Source: Streptomyces violascens (GTDB lineage: Bacteria; Actinomycetota; Actinomycetes; Streptomycetales; Streptomycetaceae). Taken from it: a stretch of 64,000 nt of DNA. The first letter of the stretch is position 1. Each line of letters starts with the position of its first letter. Positions 24,034 through 32,946 of this stretch are shown here, piece after piece. Both the position numbers and the translations under genes were made by a program. The DNA lies in contig NZ_BMUA01000006.1 in assembly GCF_014649955.1 (NCBI RefSeq), positions 62,001 to 126,000 of the forward strand, in the 5' to 3' direction. Below the pieces are notes generated by a model that was given only the letters and a program-made list of their open reading frames with translations, searched no databases and was not told the origin of the DNA.

Positions 24034-25500
24034 TTACTTCTCGGGGCCCACCGGGATGTCGAGCACGACCTTCGTGCCGCGCCCGGGCGCCGGCACCATG
24101 TCGAAGCTGCCGCCCAACTCGCCCTCCACCAGCGTCCGTACGATCTGCAGGCCCAGGTTTCCGGTGCGCTGCGGGTCGAAGCCCTCGGGCAGACCCCGGC
24201 CGTCGTCCCGGACCGTGATCAGCAGCCGGGGGTCCTCGCGGGTGCCGCCACGCAGCGCCGCGACCTCCACCGAGCCCTGCTCCCCCGGCGCGAACGCGTG
24301 CTCAAGCGCGTTCTGCAGCACCTCGGTCAGGACCATGGACAGGGGGGTGGCGACCTCGGCGTCGAGGATGCCGAAGCGGCCGGTGCGGCGGCAGTTGACC
24401 TTGCCGGGCGAGATCTCGGCGACCATGGCGAGCACCCGGTCGGCGATCTCGTCGAACTCGACGCGCTCGTCCAGGTTCTGGGACAGCGTCTCGTGCACGA
24501 TCGCGATCGAACCGACGCGCCGGACCGCCTCGTTGAGCGCCTCGCGGCCCTGGTCGGAGTCCATCCGGCGGGCCTGGAGCCTGAGCAGCGCCGCGACCGT
24601 CTGGAGGTTGTTCTTCACCCGGTGGTGGATCTCCCGGATGGTGGCGTCCTTGGTGATCAACTCTCGCTCGCGGCGGCGCAGTTCGGTCACGTCGCGCAGC
24701 AGGACGAGCGAGCCGATGCGCGTGCCCTTCGGCTTGAGCGGGATGGCGCGCAGCTGGATCACCCCGTCGTTGCCCTCGACCTCGGCCTCCCTCGGCGCGT
24801 ACCCGCTGGCGAGCTTGGCCAGGGACTCGTCCACCGGTCCGCGCGGCGGCGCGAGGTCGGCGGTCAGCTGGCCCAGGTGCTGGCCGACCAGGTCGGAGGC
24901 GAGCCCGAGCCGGTGGTAGGCGGAGAGCGCGTTGGGCGAGGCGTACTGGACGATGCCGTCCGCGTCGAGCCGGATCAGGCCGTCACCGGCGCGCGGGGAG
25001 GCGTCCATGTCGACCTGCTGGCCGGGGAAGGGGAAGGACCCGGCGGCGATCATCTGGGCGAGGTCGGACGCGGACTGGAGGTAGGTGAGTTCGAGCCGCG
25101 AGGGTGTACGCACAGTGAGCAGGTTCGTGTTCCGGGCGATCACGCCCAGGACGCGGCCTTCGCGGCGTACGGGAATGGACTCGACACGGACCGGGACCTC
25201 CTCGCGCCACTCCGGGTCGCCCTCGCGCACGATGCGGCCCTCGTCGAGCGCAGCGTCGAGCAGCGGGCGCCGGCCGCGCGGGACCAGGTGGCCGACCATG
25301 TCGTCCTGGTAGGAGGTGGGGCCGGTGTTGGGCCGCATCTGCGCGACCGACACGTAGCGCGTGCCGTCCAGGGTGGGGACCCAGAGCACCAGGTCGGCGA
25401 AGGACAGGTCGGAGAGCAGCTGCCACTCCGAGACCAGCAGATGGAGCCACTCGAGGTCGGACTCACTCAGAGCGGTGTGCTGGCGTACGAGGTCGTTCAT
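24034..25500 (-). CDS. PdtaS-like sensor histidine kinase (GAF-PAS-HisKA_2)
   Basis: This 488-residue soluble kinase has an N-terminal GAF-like domain (about 1-150, LVLWVPTLDGTRYVSVAQMRPNTGP), a PAS domain (about 172-275, GLIRLDADGIVQYASPNALSAYHRLG), a HisKA_2 dimer helix with IHHRVKNNLQ (His293) and a HATPase domain (DDGRGLPEGFD, GNLGLQIVRTLV). This order matches PdtaS kinases, which sense cytosolic signals and phosphorylate ANTAR-type antiterminators. No regulator gene is adjacent. ATG 25500 is chosen from the conserved MNDLVRQHTAL opening. A DasR-like site lies 232 bp upstream. Confidence 0.9.
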   Translation of the reverse strand: MNDLVRQHTALSESDLEWLHLLVSEWQLLSDLSFADLVLWVPTLDGTRYVSVAQMRPNTGPTSYQDDMVGHLVPRGRRPLLDAALDEGRIVREGDPEWREEVPVRVESIPVRREGRVLGVIARNTNLLTVRTPSRLELTYLQSASDLAQMIAAGSFPFPGQQVDMDASPRAGDGLIRLDADGIVQYASPNALSAYHRLGLASDLVGQHLGQLTADLAPPRGPVDESLAKLASGYAPREAEVEGNDGVIQLRAIPLKPKGTRIGSLVLLRDVTELRRRERELITKDATIREIHHRVKNNLQTVAALLRLQARRMDSDQGREALNEAVRRVGSIAIVHETLSQNLDERVEFDEIADRVLAMVAEISPGKVNCRRTGRFGILDAEVATPLSMVLTEVLQNALEHAFAPGEQGSVEVAALRGGTREDPRLLITVRDDGRGLPEGFDPQRTGNLGLQIVRTLVEGELGGSFDMVPAPGRGTKVVLDIPVGPEK

Positions 25501-25731
25501 GGAGGGCACGTTGTCGAGCGTACCTGCGGGCAGTGACAGAAATGACTGCGGGCCGCGGCGCCTGGACGGGACCCTCAGCCCGCCCGGGCACCGCAGCCCG
25601 GTTGCCGGCCGACGGGTGTGCGGTCCCCTCGGCCTTCAAGGGAGGTCGCGGCGCGGTCAGGGCAGAAAGCGCCGGGGCCTCGGTTCCGCCCGCCTGTGCG
25701 GGGTGGGCGGAAGTTCTGGTGTGTTCAATTG

Positions 25732-25743
25732 TGGACTAGACCA
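25732..25743. promoter_or_regulatory. DasR-type dre site TGGACTAGACCA
   Basis: The core matches the DasR consensus TGGTCTAGACCA at 11 of 12 positions. It lies in the 305-bp space between the sensor kinase start (25500) and the end of the TetR gene (25806). Nothing else is evident in that interval. Confidence 0.6.
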
Positions 25744-25805
25744 TTCTGCCATGTCCATCCATGTGCACGGCACAATCTTCCGCGTCGACGCGGCGACCGC
25801 AACCC

Positions 25806-26408
25806 TTAGCGGCCGTCCGGGGGCCAGGCCAGCATCGCCGCCTCGGCGACGGCTTCGAGCTCGGCGCGGGTGGCGCCGTCGCGGGCCTGCTGGGACATGC
25901 CCTGGAAGACGGCGCCGCTGAGGCGGGCGAGCGTGCCGGCGTCGGTGCCCCTGGGGAGGCGGCCGGCCGCGATGTCCGCGGCGATCCGGCTCTCGATGGC
26001 GGCGAGGCCGGCGTTGCGCCGATCGCGCAGCGTGGTGCTGACGCACTCGCTGGTGCAGTTGGCCGCGGCGCTGATCACCAGGCAGCCATAGGGATGCGCC
26101 GGGTCGGTGAACTCGGACGCGGCCTCGTGCAGCAACCGGGTGACGGCCGCGCGCGCGGTCGGCTCCTCGGCGAGCGCCCGGGTCGCGAAGGCGCCGTACG
26201 TCGCGCCATAGGTGCGCAGGACTTCCTCGAAGAGGGACCGCTTGTCGCCGAAGGCGGCGTAGAGGCTGGGCGCGCCGATGCCCATGACCCGGGTCAGATC
26301 GGCGACGGAGGTGACCTCGTAGCCCCGGCGCCAGAACTCCATCGTGGCCTGTTCAAGGGCCTTGTCCCGGTCGAAGGAGCGGGGGCGGCCGCGCTGTTTC
26401 GTCGCCAT
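25806..26408 (-). CDS. TetR family regulator of the adjacent SDR gene
   Basis: This 200-residue TetR protein has an HTH at LEQATMEFWRRGYEVTSVADLTRVMGIGAPSLYAAFGDKRSLFEEVL. Its C-terminal domain begins at about residue 80 and contains Cys in GCLVISAAANCTSECVS, a pattern common in TetR_C-type sensors of electrophiles. It is divergent from the short-chain dehydrogenase gene. Two copies of a GTAGCG-based operator lie in the 104-bp gap, so it most likely represses itself and the reductase. Confidence 0.9.
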   Translation of the reverse strand: MATKQRGRPRSFDRDKALEQATMEFWRRGYEVTSVADLTRVMGIGAPSLYAAFGDKRSLFEEVLRTYGATYGAFATRALAEEPTARAAVTRLLHEAASEFTDPAHPYGCLVISAAANCTSECVSTTLRDRRNAGLAAIESRIAADIAAGRLPRGTDAGTLARLSGAVFQGMSQQARDGATRAELEAVAEAAMLAWPPDGR

Positions 26409-26430
26409 GGCGTCGAGTCTACAGGAAGTT

Positions 26431-26481
26431 TTGTAGCGGCCATTAGAGAATGTGTTACGTTCTTTCCGTAGCGACCGCTAC
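26431..26481. promoter_or_regulatory. Paired TetR operators in the TetR/SDR intergenic region
   Basis: GTAGCG-AC-CGCTAC (26468-26481) is a perfect palindrome. A partial second copy TTGTAGCGGCCATTAG lies at 26431-26446. The two are about 35 bp apart and flank the likely promoters of both genes. Confidence 0.65.
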
Positions 26482-26512
26482 AGAAATCTCCGGGGTGGAA
26501 GGGGGCGCGGCC

Positions 26513-27265
26513 ATGGGCGCGCTCGACGGGAAGACGGCGCTGGTCACGGGCGGCAGCAGGGGCATCGGGCGGGGCATCGCCGAGCGGCTCGGCCGGGACG
26601 GGGCCCGGGTCGCCGTGCACTACGGCGCGAACGAGGCGGCGGCCAAGGAGACGGTCGCGGCCATTGAGGCGGCGGGCGGCTCGGCGTTCACCGTCGGCCA
26701 GGAACTGGGGGTTCCGGGGGACGCGGCCGCCCTGTGGGAGGCCTTCGACCTTCAGGCCGACGGGCTCGACATCCTGGTGAACAACGCGGGCGTCGGGAAC
26801 GCGGTGCCGTTCGGCGAGGTCTCCGAGGAGACGTACGACCGGTTCTTCGCCGTCAACTCCAAGGCTCCGTTCTTCGTGACCCAGCACGGTCTGACCCGGC
26901 TGCGCGACGGCGGGCGGGTCGTCAACATCTCCAGCGGGCTCTCGCACGCCGCGGTGATGCCGGAGCACCTCACCTACGCCATGACCAAGGGCGCGCTCGA
27001 CGTGTTCACGCGAAACCTGTCCAAGGTGCTCGGGCCGCGCGGGATCACGGTCAACGCCGTGGCGCCCGGGATCATCGACACCGACATCAACGCGAGCTGG
27101 CTGCGCACCAGCGACGAGGCCTGGGCGGGAGCGGCCGCGATGTCGACACTCGGCCGCGTCGGCGAGCCGTCCGACATCGCGGACGTGGTGGCGTTCCTGG
27201 CCTCCGACGACGGGCGCTGGATCACGGGCCAGTGGCTGGACGCGACGGGCGGCTCGCTCGCGTAG
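26513..27265 (+). CDS. Short-chain dehydrogenase/reductase
   Basis: This 250-residue classical SDR has the NADP-binding TGGSRGIGRGIAERL, NNAG (ILVNNAGVGNAVPF), the active-site serine region VVNISSGLSH, YAMTKGALD with catalytic Tyr and Lys, and the C-terminal GRVGEPSDIADVVAFLASDDGRWITGQ. It resembles 3-oxoacyl-ACP reductase-like or glucose dehydrogenase-like enzymes; the substrate is unknown. ATG 26513 is chosen for its GGAAGGGGG site. It is probably induced when the divergent TetR protein is released. Confidence 0.9.
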   Translation: MGALDGKTALVTGGSRGIGRGIAERLGRDGARVAVHYGANEAAAKETVAAIEAAGGSAFTVGQELGVPGDAAALWEAFDLQADGLDILVNNAGVGNAVPFGEVSEETYDRFFAVNSKAPFFVTQHGLTRLRDGGRVVNISSGLSHAAVMPEHLTYAMTKGALDVFTRNLSKVLGPRGITVNAVAPGIIDTDINASWLRTSDEAWAGAAAMSTLGRVGEPSDIADVVAFLASDDGRWITGQWLDATGGSLA

Positions 27266-27530
27266 GGCTCCGCCCAGCGCACGTCACCCCGGCCGGGCGC
27301 GTCCGGGCACTGGCCCAGGGCGACGGGCGCCTCCCGGACTCGCCGCAGGACGGACGGCTGCTGGGCCATCTCTTTGGAGATCGTCCGGCGGCCGCCCGCT
27401 CGAAGGGAAGTGCGGCCGCGCCATGTTCCATGCCTCCCAATGGCCGCCTCCGTATGTGTTCCGGCAACCCGTCCGGTCGACCATGGGAGCAGGCACGACC
27501 ACCCGCCGACGGGCCAGAGCTCTGCTAGAT

Positions 27531-27542
27531 TGGTCTATACCA
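27531..27542 (+). promoter_or_regulatory. DasR dre site TGGTCTATACCA before nagB
   Basis: An 11 of 12 match to the DasR palindrome lies 41 bp before the nagB start. DasR control of nagB is established in S. coelicolor. Nothing else recognisable occupies 27266-27530. Confidence 0.85.
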
Positions 27543-27582
27543 CGCCCGTTGTAGTTTCACGTCTCCAGATCGGCAGGCCCAC

Positions 27583-28368
27583 GTGGAAGTTGTCATCGTC
27601 CCGGACGCCAAGGCAGGCGGCGAGCTCATCGCGGAGTCGATCGCCTCTCTGTGGCGCCGCAAGCCCGACGCACTGCTCGGCGTGGCCACCGGCTCGACCC
27701 CGATCCCGATCTACGACGCGCTGACCGCGAAGGTCGCCGCCGGTGACGTGGATGTCTCGCGGGCCCGTGTCTGCCAGCTCGACGAGTACGTCGGGCTGCC
27801 CGCCGGGCACCCCGAGTCCTACCGCGCCACCGTCATCCGCCAGGTCGTCGAGCCGCTCGGGCTCGGCGCGGGCTCCTTCATAGGGCCCGACGGCTCCGCC
27901 GAGGACGTCCAGGCCGCGTGCGAGGCCTACGACCTGGCGCTGGCCTCGGCCGGCGGCGTGGACCTCCAGATCCTGGGCATCGGCACCGACGGGCACATCG
28001 GCTTCAACGAGCCCTGCTCCTCGCTCGCCTCGCGCACCCGGATCAAGACGCTCACCGAGCAGACCCGGGTCGACAACGCGCGCTTCTTCGACAACGACAT
28101 CGACCAGGTGCCGCACCATGTGATCACCCAGGGCATCGGCACGATTCTGGAGGCGCGGCACCTGGTGCTGCTCGCCACCGGCGAGGGCAAGGCGGAGGCG
28201 GTCGCCCAGACCGTCGAGGGGCCGGTCGCCGCGGTCGTGCCGGCCTCGGCGCTCCAGCTCCACCAGCATGCGACGGTCGTCGTGGACGAGGCCGCGGCGT
28301 CCAAGCTGAAGCTTGCGCCGTACTTCCGGCACACCTTCGCCAACAAGCCCGTGTGGCAGGGGCTTTAG
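27583..28368 (+). CDS. nagB: Glucosamine-6-phosphate deaminase
   Basis: This 261-residue NagB converts glucosamine-6-phosphate to fructose-6-phosphate and ammonia, the last step of GlcNAc catabolism. The family motifs are clear: VATGSTPIPIYDAL, VCQLDEYVGLPAGHPESYR (catalytic Asp and Glu), ILGIGTDGHIGFNEPCSSLASRTR (His and Glu relay) and ITQGIGTILEARHLVLLATGEGKA. The start is GTG 27583 (VEVVIVPDA). It is controlled by the dre site just upstream. GlcN-6-P is the ligand that releases DasR, so NagB activity also tunes the signal for the whole regulon. Confidence 0.96.
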   Translation: MEVVIVPDAKAGGELIAESIASLWRRKPDALLGVATGSTPIPIYDALTAKVAAGDVDVSRARVCQLDEYVGLPAGHPESYRATVIRQVVEPLGLGAGSFIGPDGSAEDVQAACEAYDLALASAGGVDLQILGIGTDGHIGFNEPCSSLASRTRIKTLTEQTRVDNARFFDNDIDQVPHHVITQGIGTILEARHLVLLATGEGKAEAVAQTVEGPVAAVVPASALQLHQHATVVVDEAAASKLKLAPYFRHTFANKPVWQGL

Positions 28369-28408
28369 CTCCGCGAGGGGGCGGGTTTCGGGGTGCGGGC
28401 CGGCGCCG

Positions 28409-28706
28409 CGTGTGTGCACAGTTCCCCGCGCCCCCAACCCGCCTTCGCCCTCGCGCCGTGCGTGGTTGCTCGCGCAGTTCCCCGCGCCCCCAAGCCCTCT
28501 CCTTCGACCGCGGACCGTGCGTGGTACTCGCGCAGTTCCCCGCGCCCCAAAAACCCTCTTCGGCCGCGGGCCATGCGTGGAACTTGCGCAGTTCCCCGCG
28601 CCCCTAGCAGGGTGCGGTCCTGCTTCCCCGGGCTGCGCCCCCAACCTCCAACCCCGCCTTCGCCCTCGCGCCATGCGTGGTACTCGCGCCGTTCCCCGCG
28701 CCCCTT
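28409..28706. repeat. Tandem array of a GTTCCCCGCGCCCC repeat
   Basis: Five copies of GTTCCCCGCGCCCC begin at 28421, 28477, 28535, 28591 and 28691. Four sit in a unit of 56-58 bp that also contains TGCGTGGTACTCGCGCA and CCTTCG segments. The same repeat family recurs once, inverted, after nrdB (46846-46900). The sequence between nagB and the MFS gene (28369-28755) holds nothing else. Confidence 0.85.
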
Positions 28707-28755
28707 CAGGGCGCTGAGGAGCTCGGCGCCGGCTGGCGGCCGCCGACCGCATGGG

Positions 28756-29937
28756 CTACGCGTCTGCCAAGGACGGGAAGCGGATCCGGGTGCTGCACGC
28801 GGACACCACCAGGGCCGAGACGGCCACCGCCCCCATCCCCCACACCAGACTCGTGCCGTTGGCTATGAAGCCGATCACCGCCGGGCCGCCGAGGAGGCCC
28901 GTCGTGCCCATCGCCGCCACGAGGGCCAGCGCGTCCGAACCCTGACGGGCGGCCGCGACGTACACGCACGGGGTCACCGCCGCGATGCCGAGTCCGACGC
29001 AGGCGAACCCGAGCAGCGCCGGGACCACCCCTCCGGCCAGCAGGGCGACCGCAAGACCCGCGCCGGCCAGCGCGCTGCCGACCCGCACGATGCGCTCGTC
29101 GCCCCACTTCGTACGCCATCCGTCGGCAAAGAGGCGGGCCAGGACCATCATCACCGAGACGACGGCGATGCCCAGCGGCGCCAGTTCCGCCGCCGCACCC
29201 GCGCTGTCCTTCAGGTAGAGCGCCGACCAGTCGTTCATGGCCCCCTCCGTCACGGTGCCGAACGCCATCGCCAGGCCCATCCAGATCGTCACCCGGGTCG
29301 GGAGGGTCAGCCCCCGGCGGCCCTGCTTCCCGGAAGACCCGGAGGGATCGGAGGAGTCCGCTGCCCTCTGATCCTCCGTCAGGAGGCCCGGGCGCGCGGC
29401 CAGCACCACGACCGCCACCAGCGCCGTCGCCGTCCCGAAGTGGGCCGGGAGAGCCGGGGAAAATGAGGTCACCCCCGACGCGAGCAGTGCCGCGAACAGC
29501 GAGCCCGCACTGAACGTCGCATGCATCCTGGCCATCGTGGTCCGCTGGTACCTGACCTCGAGCGCGGCCGCCTGCGCGTTCATCGCGACGTTCAGACAGC
29601 CCACCGCCACCCCGTCGAAGAACACGATGAGCAGCGTCACCGGGTAGTTCGGCGTGACGGACAGGGCCATGAGGACCACGGCCAGGGCCAGCGCCGAGAG
29701 GACGGACAGGCGCCGCGAGCCGAGCCGCTTCGTCAAGATCGCCACCAGCGGGAACGAGACCGCCGCGCCCGCCCCGCAGACCATCAGGAGCAGGCCGAGC
29801 TCCGCCTCGGACAGGTCGAGCCTCGTCTTCAGCGCGGGGATCCGCGAGACCCACGTGGCGTACTGGAATCCGAGGCAGCAGAACAGTGCCGCGATCGCCA
29901 CTTGTGATCGGCGGTAGTCATCGGGGACCCGGAACAT
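28756..29937 (-). CDS. MFS transporter, last gene of the five-gene operon
   Basis: This 393-residue transporter has about 12 helices and resembles the YbjJ/fucose-permease-like branch: FQYATWVSRIPALKTRLDLSEAELGLLLMVCGAGAAVSFPL, a KRLGSRRLSVL loop, and WSALYLKDSAGA in the second half. ATG 29937 is only 6 bp after the GNAT stop, so it is co-transcribed with the biosynthetic-looking genes before it. An export role for the product of the operon is the natural inference. Confidence 0.85.
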   Translation of the reverse strand: MFRVPDDYRRSQVAIAALFCCLGFQYATWVSRIPALKTRLDLSEAELGLLLMVCGAGAAVSFPLVAILTKRLGSRRLSVLSALALAVVLMALSVTPNYPVTLLIVFFDGVAVGCLNVAMNAQAAALEVRYQRTTMARMHATFSAGSLFAALLASGVTSFSPALPAHFGTATALVAVVVLAARPGLLTEDQRAADSSDPSGSSGKQGRRGLTLPTRVTIWMGLAMAFGTVTEGAMNDWSALYLKDSAGAAAELAPLGIAVVSVMMVLARLFADGWRTKWGDERIVRVGSALAGAGLAVALLAGGVVPALLGFACVGLGIAAVTPCVYVAAARQGSDALALVAAMGTTGLLGGPAVIGFIANGTSLVWGMGAVAVSALVVSACSTRIRFPSLADA

Positions 29938-29943
29938 GCGAAT

Positions 29944-30462
29944 TCAGCCTACTTTCATGGACATGTACACCGCGTTCGTGCCGTAGCTCGCCGGCAGGCC
30001 GACCTCGGGGTGGGCGCGGTAGCCCAGCCGGCCCCAGAGGACATGGGCTCCCCGGACGGCCACCATGGAGATCTGCTCGTACCCCAACTCCCTTGCCACG
30101 GAGAGAAGATGGGTCAGCAGCCTCGGGCCCAGGCTCCTGCCCCGCAGGTGCTCGGCTATCACGAGGTCGTGTGCGTGCAGGTTGCGCGAAGGGTGGTCCG
30201 CGTCCTCGGCGTGGCTGAGGTCCGGGCTCGTGAAGGGTGGGTACGGCAGGGCGAGGAGGTAGCCACCCACCTGATCCTCGTGTTCCAGGACGAAGCAAGT
30301 CCCGCGCGAATAGCGGGACTTGAGGGCTTCCCGGCCTTCCGACAGGCCGTCCTGGGCATACGCTCCCGCCTCCAGGGCCACGATCGCGTCCCAGTCGCGC
30401 TCGGCCAGCGGGCGGACGACGACGTCCGCGTCCAGCAGCAGCTCAGCGTCCAACAGGCGCAT
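29944..30462 (-). CDS. GNAT family N-acetyltransferase in the five-gene operon
   Basis: This 172-residue GNAT begins MRLLDAELLLDADVVVRPLAERDWDAIVALEAGAY. It shows the acetyl-CoA loop HDLVIAEHLRGRSLGPRLLTHLL and a C-terminal ISMVAVRGAHVLWGRLGYRAHPEVGLPASYG. Its ATG shares its first base with the last base of the decarboxylase stop (TGATG), so expression is strictly coupled. It may acetylate an amine produced by the decarboxylase, for tailoring or self-protection; this is inferred from context only. Confidence 0.87.
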   Translation of the reverse strand: MRLLDAELLLDADVVVRPLAERDWDAIVALEAGAYAQDGLSEGREALKSRYSRGTCFVLEHEDQVGGYLLALPYPPFTSPDLSHAEDADHPSRNLHAHDLVIAEHLRGRSLGPRLLTHLLSVARELGYEQISMVAVRGAHVLWGRLGYRAHPEVGLPASYGTNAVYMSMKVG

Positions 30463-31643
30463 CACCTCGAACCTCCGATGCAGGTGTAGGGCAGCGGGTC
30501 GAAGCCGTTGAAGCCCTGGGTCGTGTAGCCGACGGCGTACGCGCCGCAGGAGTGGACCCATACCGGGTCGCCGGACGCCGCGTCCTCGGGGACCTGGACG
30601 AGTCCGGCCTCGTAGTCGTACGCGTCGTCGCTGTCGCAGGTGGGGCCCGCGATCACGGCCGGGACGTACCGGCCGCCCGCGTGGCCGGGGAACTCCAGGC
30701 GGTACTGCAGCTCGTCCATCTCGTACAGGCCGTTGAACTTTCCGCAGCTCAGGTAGAGCCAGTGCTGCCGCTCGCCGTCACGCTGCCGCCGCGCCGAGAG
30801 CCGGGACACACGGGCCCGGATCGCGCCGTGGTCGGCGACCAGGTGGCGGCCGGGCTCCATGAGGAACTCCAGGGGTACCGCCGACTCCTCGCTCAGGCGC
30901 TGCATGCCTTCGCGCAGGACGGCGAAGATCTTGTCCAGCGGAGGATCGAGCGGGCGGCCGTGCTTGTCGAGGCAGCCGAGGGCGGGCAGGCCGCCGCCGA
31001 GGTTGATCGTGCCGAGCAGGATGCCGCGTCCGTTCAGGACCGCCACCAGGCCGGCGAGCTCGTCGAGAGCGCTCTGCCAGGCCTCGGACGTCATCTGCTG
31101 CGAGCCGACGTGCACGGACAGCCCCGACGGGGTCAGGCCCGCATCGCGCGCCGCTTCCAGGACGCGCACGGCGTCCTCGGCCGAGCAGCCGAACTTCTGG
31201 CTGAGGCCCCACAGCGCGCCGTCCCCGCTGGTGGCGAGACGGCAGAACACCCGTGATCCCGGGGCGAGCCGGGCGATCGCCGCGACGTCCTCGACACTGT
31301 CGGTCGCGAAGTCGCGGATGCCCATGCGGTAGGCGTCGGCGATGTTCTCGTCCGACTTGATCGTGTTGCCGTAGTGGATCCGGTCGAGGGGCACGCCGGT
31401 CCTGACGGCCTGCTCGATCTCGTTCGGGCTGGCCGCGTCGAAGCCCGCGCCCTGGCGTGCGAGGCAGTCGAGCACCTCGTCCACCGGGCACGCCTTCATG
31501 GCGAACCGGACCTGGATGCCTGGCAGTTCGCGGACCAGCGTCGCGTGCTGGGCCTCGATTCCCTCCAGGTCGAAGAAGATCCGGTCGTCGGTGGCGGCGG
31601 CCAGAGCGGCCCGGACGGCCCTGCTCTCACGCATCGTCGACAC
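30462..31643 (-). CDS. PLP-dependent decarboxylase, alanine-racemase fold (ornithine/DAP decarboxylase-like)
   Basis: This 393-residue fold-type III enzyme has the PLP lysine K50 in VRFAMKACP, then SVHVGSQQ, the glycine loop NLGGGLPALG, EPGRHLVA, and the C-terminal catalytic loop GPTCDSDDAYDYE with the partner-site Cys and Asp. The GPTCDSxD form is typical of ornithine/lysine and carboxynorspermidine decarboxylase relatives. The substrate is likely a basic or diamino acid, possibly hydroxylated by the PhyH enzyme of the same operon. GTG 31643 overlaps the preceding gene by 17 bp; ATG 31634 is a possible alternative start. Confidence 0.9.
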   Translation of the reverse strand: MSTMRESRAVRAALAAATDDRIFFDLEGIEAQHATLVRELPGIQVRFAMKACPVDEVLDCLARQGAGFDAASPNEIEQAVRTGVPLDRIHYGNTIKSDENIADAYRMGIRDFATDSVEDVAAIARLAPGSRVFCRLATSGDGALWGLSQKFGCSAEDAVRVLEAARDAGLTPSGLSVHVGSQQMTSEAWQSALDELAGLVAVLNGRGILLGTINLGGGLPALGCLDKHGRPLDPPLDKIFAVLREGMQRLSEESAVPLEFLMEPGRHLVADHGAIRARVSRLSARRQRDGERQHWLYLSCGKFNGLYEMDELQYRLEFPGHAGGRYVPAVIAGPTCDSDDAYDYEAGLVQVPEDAASGDPVWVHSCGAYAVGYTTQGFNGFDPLPYTCIGGSR

Positions 31644-32946
31644 CCCGGACCGGAGCCTCGGCCCTGCTCGCGGTCACCAGCGGGCCCCACGCCTCGATGA
31701 GCAGCGCGAAGTCCTCGATGTCGGCCTGCGCCTCGTCGAGCAGGCGCTCGCGCAGCGGCACCAGGTGGTCGGCGAACTCGGCGTACTTTCCGCCCAGTTG
31801 GCGGTAGCAGCGGTCGAGGACCTCCAGTCTGCGGAGGTTTTCCGTGCGGTCCGCGCCCGCGCTGTCCGCGGCGAGCCCGGCGATCGTGGCGGCGCGTACG
31901 TGGTACTGCTCGTCGAGCAGGGCGCCGCGCGCCTCCTCCATCGCGGTGTAGACCGGGTAGAGGTAGAGCATCGACAGGAGGAACTTGGTGAACCGCAGCT
32001 GATAGGCGGTGAATCCGGGGCCGGTCCGGCGCTCGGGGGTGTAGTGGTTCACGATGTTCCGGTTGTGGACCACGCCGGGCAGGGTCGCGTCGCGGACCAG
32101 GTGAAGGAGGAAGTAGTCGCTGCCTATCGTGCTGGTGGCGGGCGGCAGCGGCACGCGCTCGTACACCTCGCGGTCGAGGCCGATGTTGCACATGTCGACC
32201 CGCCAGATGTCGGGCGCGCCCAGCGTCGACTCGTCGTGGGTGAAGGGGTCGGTGCCGGCCCCGACGAACGAGTCCTCGACCAGCTCCCGCCTCTCCTCGG
32301 GCGGGGTCCCGGCGTCGGCCCACAGGCCGACCACCTCGTAGTAGATCTCGGGGTCGAGGTCGCGGATCTCGCCGATGTCCACCGACAGCTCGCCCACGAA
32401 CGAACTGCCCACCATCGCGACCGGCTTGTGGATGTCCGCCGGGTCGAGCCGGGTCCGCGTGACGTCGGGCACGGCGTCCACGGCTCGCTTGCCGAGCGAG
32501 AGCAGCTCGTGGTGGATGGGGAAGACGGGCTCGCCGTCCAGGATCTGGTAGCTGCTGTCGGAGTCCCGGCGGTGCACGGAGTGACAGCCGAGCGCGCTCG
32601 CGATGAGGAACGCCCGGTTGGTGCAGGCGCCGTACGACACGTCCGAGGGCAGCATGAGGTCGAGCATCAGGTCGGGCTTGCCGAGTCCGGCCCGTTCGAT
32701 GACGCGCTGGAGGAAGTCCCGCTGCCGCGCCTCGTCCAGGTGGTGCACGAGAACGCCCTCGACAGGCGTCAACTCCCGTACAGCAGAGGCATGTTGGGCT
32801 CGGTTCGGCTCGTCGGCGGAGTCCAGGATCAGCAGGTGGACCTCGACGTCGAAGTGCTCGGCGGCGTACGCGGCCTCCTCGTGCACCGCCGTGATCGTGG
32901 CCGCGCAGGCGCGGTTGGTGGGCAGCGTCAGGCAGATGCGTCGCAC
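31627..32946 (-). CDS. GT-A-like protein of unknown function (DUF6271-like)
   Basis: This 439-residue soluble protein starts at GTG 32946 (VRRICLTLPTNR). The N-terminal half resembles a family 2 glycosyltransferase Rossmann domain: an opening strand ICLTLPTN, SYGACTNRAFLIASALG, then a DXD-like HRRDSDSSYQ, and a later DYFLLHLV. The C-terminal third is helical. I recall a Streptomyces family DUF6271 with this opening but cannot verify it. It could glycosylate the operon product or use the fold for another transfer. It overlaps the PhyH gene by 19 bp and the decarboxylase gene by 17 bp. Confidence 0.75.
   Translation of the reverse strand: MRRICLTLPTNRACAATITAVHEEAAYAAEHFDVEVHLLILDSADEPNRAQHASAVRELTPVEGVLVHHLDEARQRDFLQRVIERAGLGKPDLMLDLMLPSDVSYGACTNRAFLIASALGCHSVHRRDSDSSYQILDGEPVFPIHHELLSLGKRAVDAVPDVTRTRLDPADIHKPVAMVGSSFVGELSVDIGEIRDLDPEIYYEVVGLWADAGTPPEERRELVEDSFVGAGTDPFTHDESTLGAPDIWRVDMCNIGLDREVYERVPLPPATSTIGSDYFLLHLVRDATLPGVVHNRNIVNHYTPERRTGPGFTAYQLRFTKFLLSMLYLYPVYTAMEEARGALLDEQYHVRAATIAGLAADSAGADRTENLRRLEVLDRCYRQLGGKYAEFADHLVPLRERLLDEAQADIEDFALLIEAWGPLVTASRAEAPVRGVDDA

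Noticed and set aside
28409..28706. CRISPR array
   Set aside because: The units are GC-rich dispersed-repeat copies of 56-58 bp without unique spacers of equal length, and no cas genes are present.
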